Of a stretch of 64,000 bases of DNA, positions 62,758 to 64,000 are shown piece by piece; positions within the stretch are counted from its first letter, which is position 1, and each line of letters opens with the position of its first letter. A model generated the notes under the pieces. It was not told where the DNA came from, ran no database searches, and saw only the letters and a program-made list of their open reading frames with translations. The DNA lies in contig OY821518.1 in NCBI GenBank assembly GCA_963682025.1, forward strand, positions 9,119,590-9,183,589. Direction: 5' to 3'. The position numbers were made by a program, and so were the translations under genes. Source of the stretch: Cordilura impudica. Lineage: Eukaryota > Arthropoda > Insecta > Diptera > Scathophagidae.

Positions 62758-63107
62758 ATTTGGATCTTATGGCAATTTATGTCGATTTCATATGGGTAAT
62801 TTGTATGGGGGCTAGGTCTGAACATGGACCGATTCTCACCAATTTCAATAGCGTTCATCCCATGGCCGATAAAAGCTTATATACCAAATTTCGTCAAAAT
62901 ATATTCATATTTACGACCTGCAGTTTGATTACAAGCTTTACATGGACACACAGACGGACGGACGGACGGACATTGTTAAATCAACTCAGAAAGTGATTCT
63001 GATTCGATCGGTATAATTAAAGATGGGTCTAGGTCAAATATTTTTGGTTGTTACAAACAGCAGCACAAAGTCATTATACCCAAACCACATAGTGGTATAG
63101 GGTATAA

Positions 63108-63345
63108 AAATTATTCAACCAATGCTAAAATGTTTCTATTAAAATTTAATAGAAATGAATCTTTAATAACATTAGAATATATTACACGCAATAGTCGTTG
63201 TTAATTTTTGTTTTTTAAGTTGTTGATACAAGTTTTCGTTCAAGAGAAGAATAGTTGCAAAAAATGAAAAAACAAGACATAAAATTGCCTAGAAATTTAT
63301 ATAAAACCCCATTTAAAATTGTCGTAAGATCCAGATTGTCATATA
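63108..63345. other. Unassigned DNA
   Basis: A short region between the R1 end and the Tc1-like element; nothing recognised. Confidence 0.4.
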
Positions 63346-64000
63346 TACAGCTACGTGCAACTAATTAGGAACAGTAGTATCCAATAACTAAATCACCATA
63401 TTAAAGGTAATACACTGATTAGCTAATTCATCTCTGTTCCCCAATCGTAAAATTTATTTTACCATTATTTTTTGTATGTGGTGTTTTTTCAAATTCGTGA
63501 GATAAATTAATCGCGGACTAAATTAGGAATAGTGATAAATTTTTCTATATTTGAAAATTTAAATTTTAAAAGTTTTATGTAATATTTTTTGGAAATCTTG
63601 CGATGTCAATTTAGGGTTGAAAAACACGCATAAATCCGGAAATGAGATTTAAATTGCAGTCTTTGGTCGAAATGAACTAAAACCATCTGCGAGAAGCTGG
63701 ACTATGGAAGAATTTCTCGAACATGTCAATTTAGGGTTGAAAAACACGCATAAATCCGGAAATGAGATTTAAATTGCAGTCTTTGGTCGAAATGAACTAA
63801 AACCATCTGCGAGAAGCTGGACTATGGAAGAATTTCTCGAACGAAGCCATTATGGTCTGAGCATAGGCGAAAGAAGAGACTAGCGTTTGGAAGAAAAAAT
63901 CACCAGTGGAGTGCTGTGGAATGGAACACAGTATTATTTTTGAACGAAACGAAAATAAATATCTTCGCGGTCCAAAGTCGAGTGAATTTATTTCAAAATA
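63346..64000 (+). pseudogene. Decayed Tc1-like element, runs off the window
   Basis: 'tacagctacgtgcaactaattaggaa' at about 63347 looks like a Tc1-type left end after TA. At about 63928-63985 a frame reads TVLFLNETKINIFAVQS, matching the VLFSDETKINLFG block around the first catalytic Asp, which is Asn here. Stops and frameshifts are present. The remainder lies beyond 64000. Confidence 0.55.
63603..63842 (+). repeat. Exact 120-bp tandem duplication
   Basis: 63603-63722 and 63723-63842 are identical over all 120 bases. The unit begins ATGTCAATTTAGGGTTGAAA and ends 'gaatttctcgaac'. It lies in the helix-turn-helix-to-catalytic region of the decayed Tc1-like element. Confidence 0.95.

Larger units (their letters stand above)
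59455..63107 (+). repeat. R1 dispersed repeat split by a LINE
   Basis: 59455-59873 matches the first 430 bp of R1 and 62757-63107 the last 350 bp ('tttggatcttatggcaattt' to 'ggtatagggtata'). The two parts meet exactly at the same point in the intact copy (around 25750), so the LINE inserted into an existing R1. Confidence 0.85.

Overview
The window is AT-rich nuclear DNA of a higher fly, most likely a calyptrate such as a blowfly. That is inferred from intron-bearing genes whose best-recognised homologues are Drosophila genes, short phase-consistent introns, and a dense load of Helitron, hAT, Tc1/pogo, PIF-like and LINE sequences. No bacterial, organellar or viral block, tRNA, rRNA or CRISPR array was seen. 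All family names come from motif recognition by eye; no database search was possible.

Five gene models could be assembled by following splice sites and reading-frame phase. (1) 3392-4437 (+): a secreted chymotrypsin-fold serine protease, two exons. (2) 4684-12033 (-): mitochondrial RNA polymerase (PolrMT), complete in 12 exons and 1394 codons, converging on the protease. (3) 13700-15363 (-): the last five exons of an unrecognised gene with phase-1 introns, two of whose exon-intron units are duplicates; it has a frame break in an A8 run. (4) 32282-44675 (+): a secreted coiled-coil protein of 552 residues whose signal-peptide exon is separated from the rest by a 10.6 kb intron full of transposons. 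(5) 51148-52754 (-): NUS1/tango14, the non-catalytic subunit of cis-prenyltransferase, two exons.

The rest is mobile DNA in layers. About 17-31 kb holds Helitrons, MITEs and a complete hAT element (26157-28756, 8-bp target duplication, intact 593-residue transposase). That hAT sits inside an older, decayed hAT pseudogene that was also hit by a second repeat. The large intron at 32.4-43.0 kb holds three Helitron copies, a 2.4 kb long-inverted-repeat element with a frameshifted unclassified transposase-like gene (36052-38491), a double fold-back structure in A-B-A'-B' order (38527-39907), a pogo-like MITE and another dispersed repeat. Around 45-48.5 kb lies a family whose interior has expanded into kilobases of TTTTTCA/TTTTTAA minisatellite. 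At 53.3-54.3 kb a PIF-like MITE is nested in another PIF-like MITE. At 59.5-63.1 kb a 5'-truncated LINE with an intact endonuclease and reverse transcriptase frame splits a dispersed repeat. The window ends in a decayed Tc1-like element containing an exact 120-bp tandem duplication.

The host genes show no obvious shared pathway. Two act in essential organelle functions (mitochondrial transcription; ER glycosylation-lipid synthesis) and two encode predicted secreted proteins. Repeat labels used below are local: R1 (about 0.78 kb, ends in GGTATAGGGTATAAAA), R2 (TATACCCTCCAC ends), M (minisatellite-bearing family), N (second minisatellite-bearing family).
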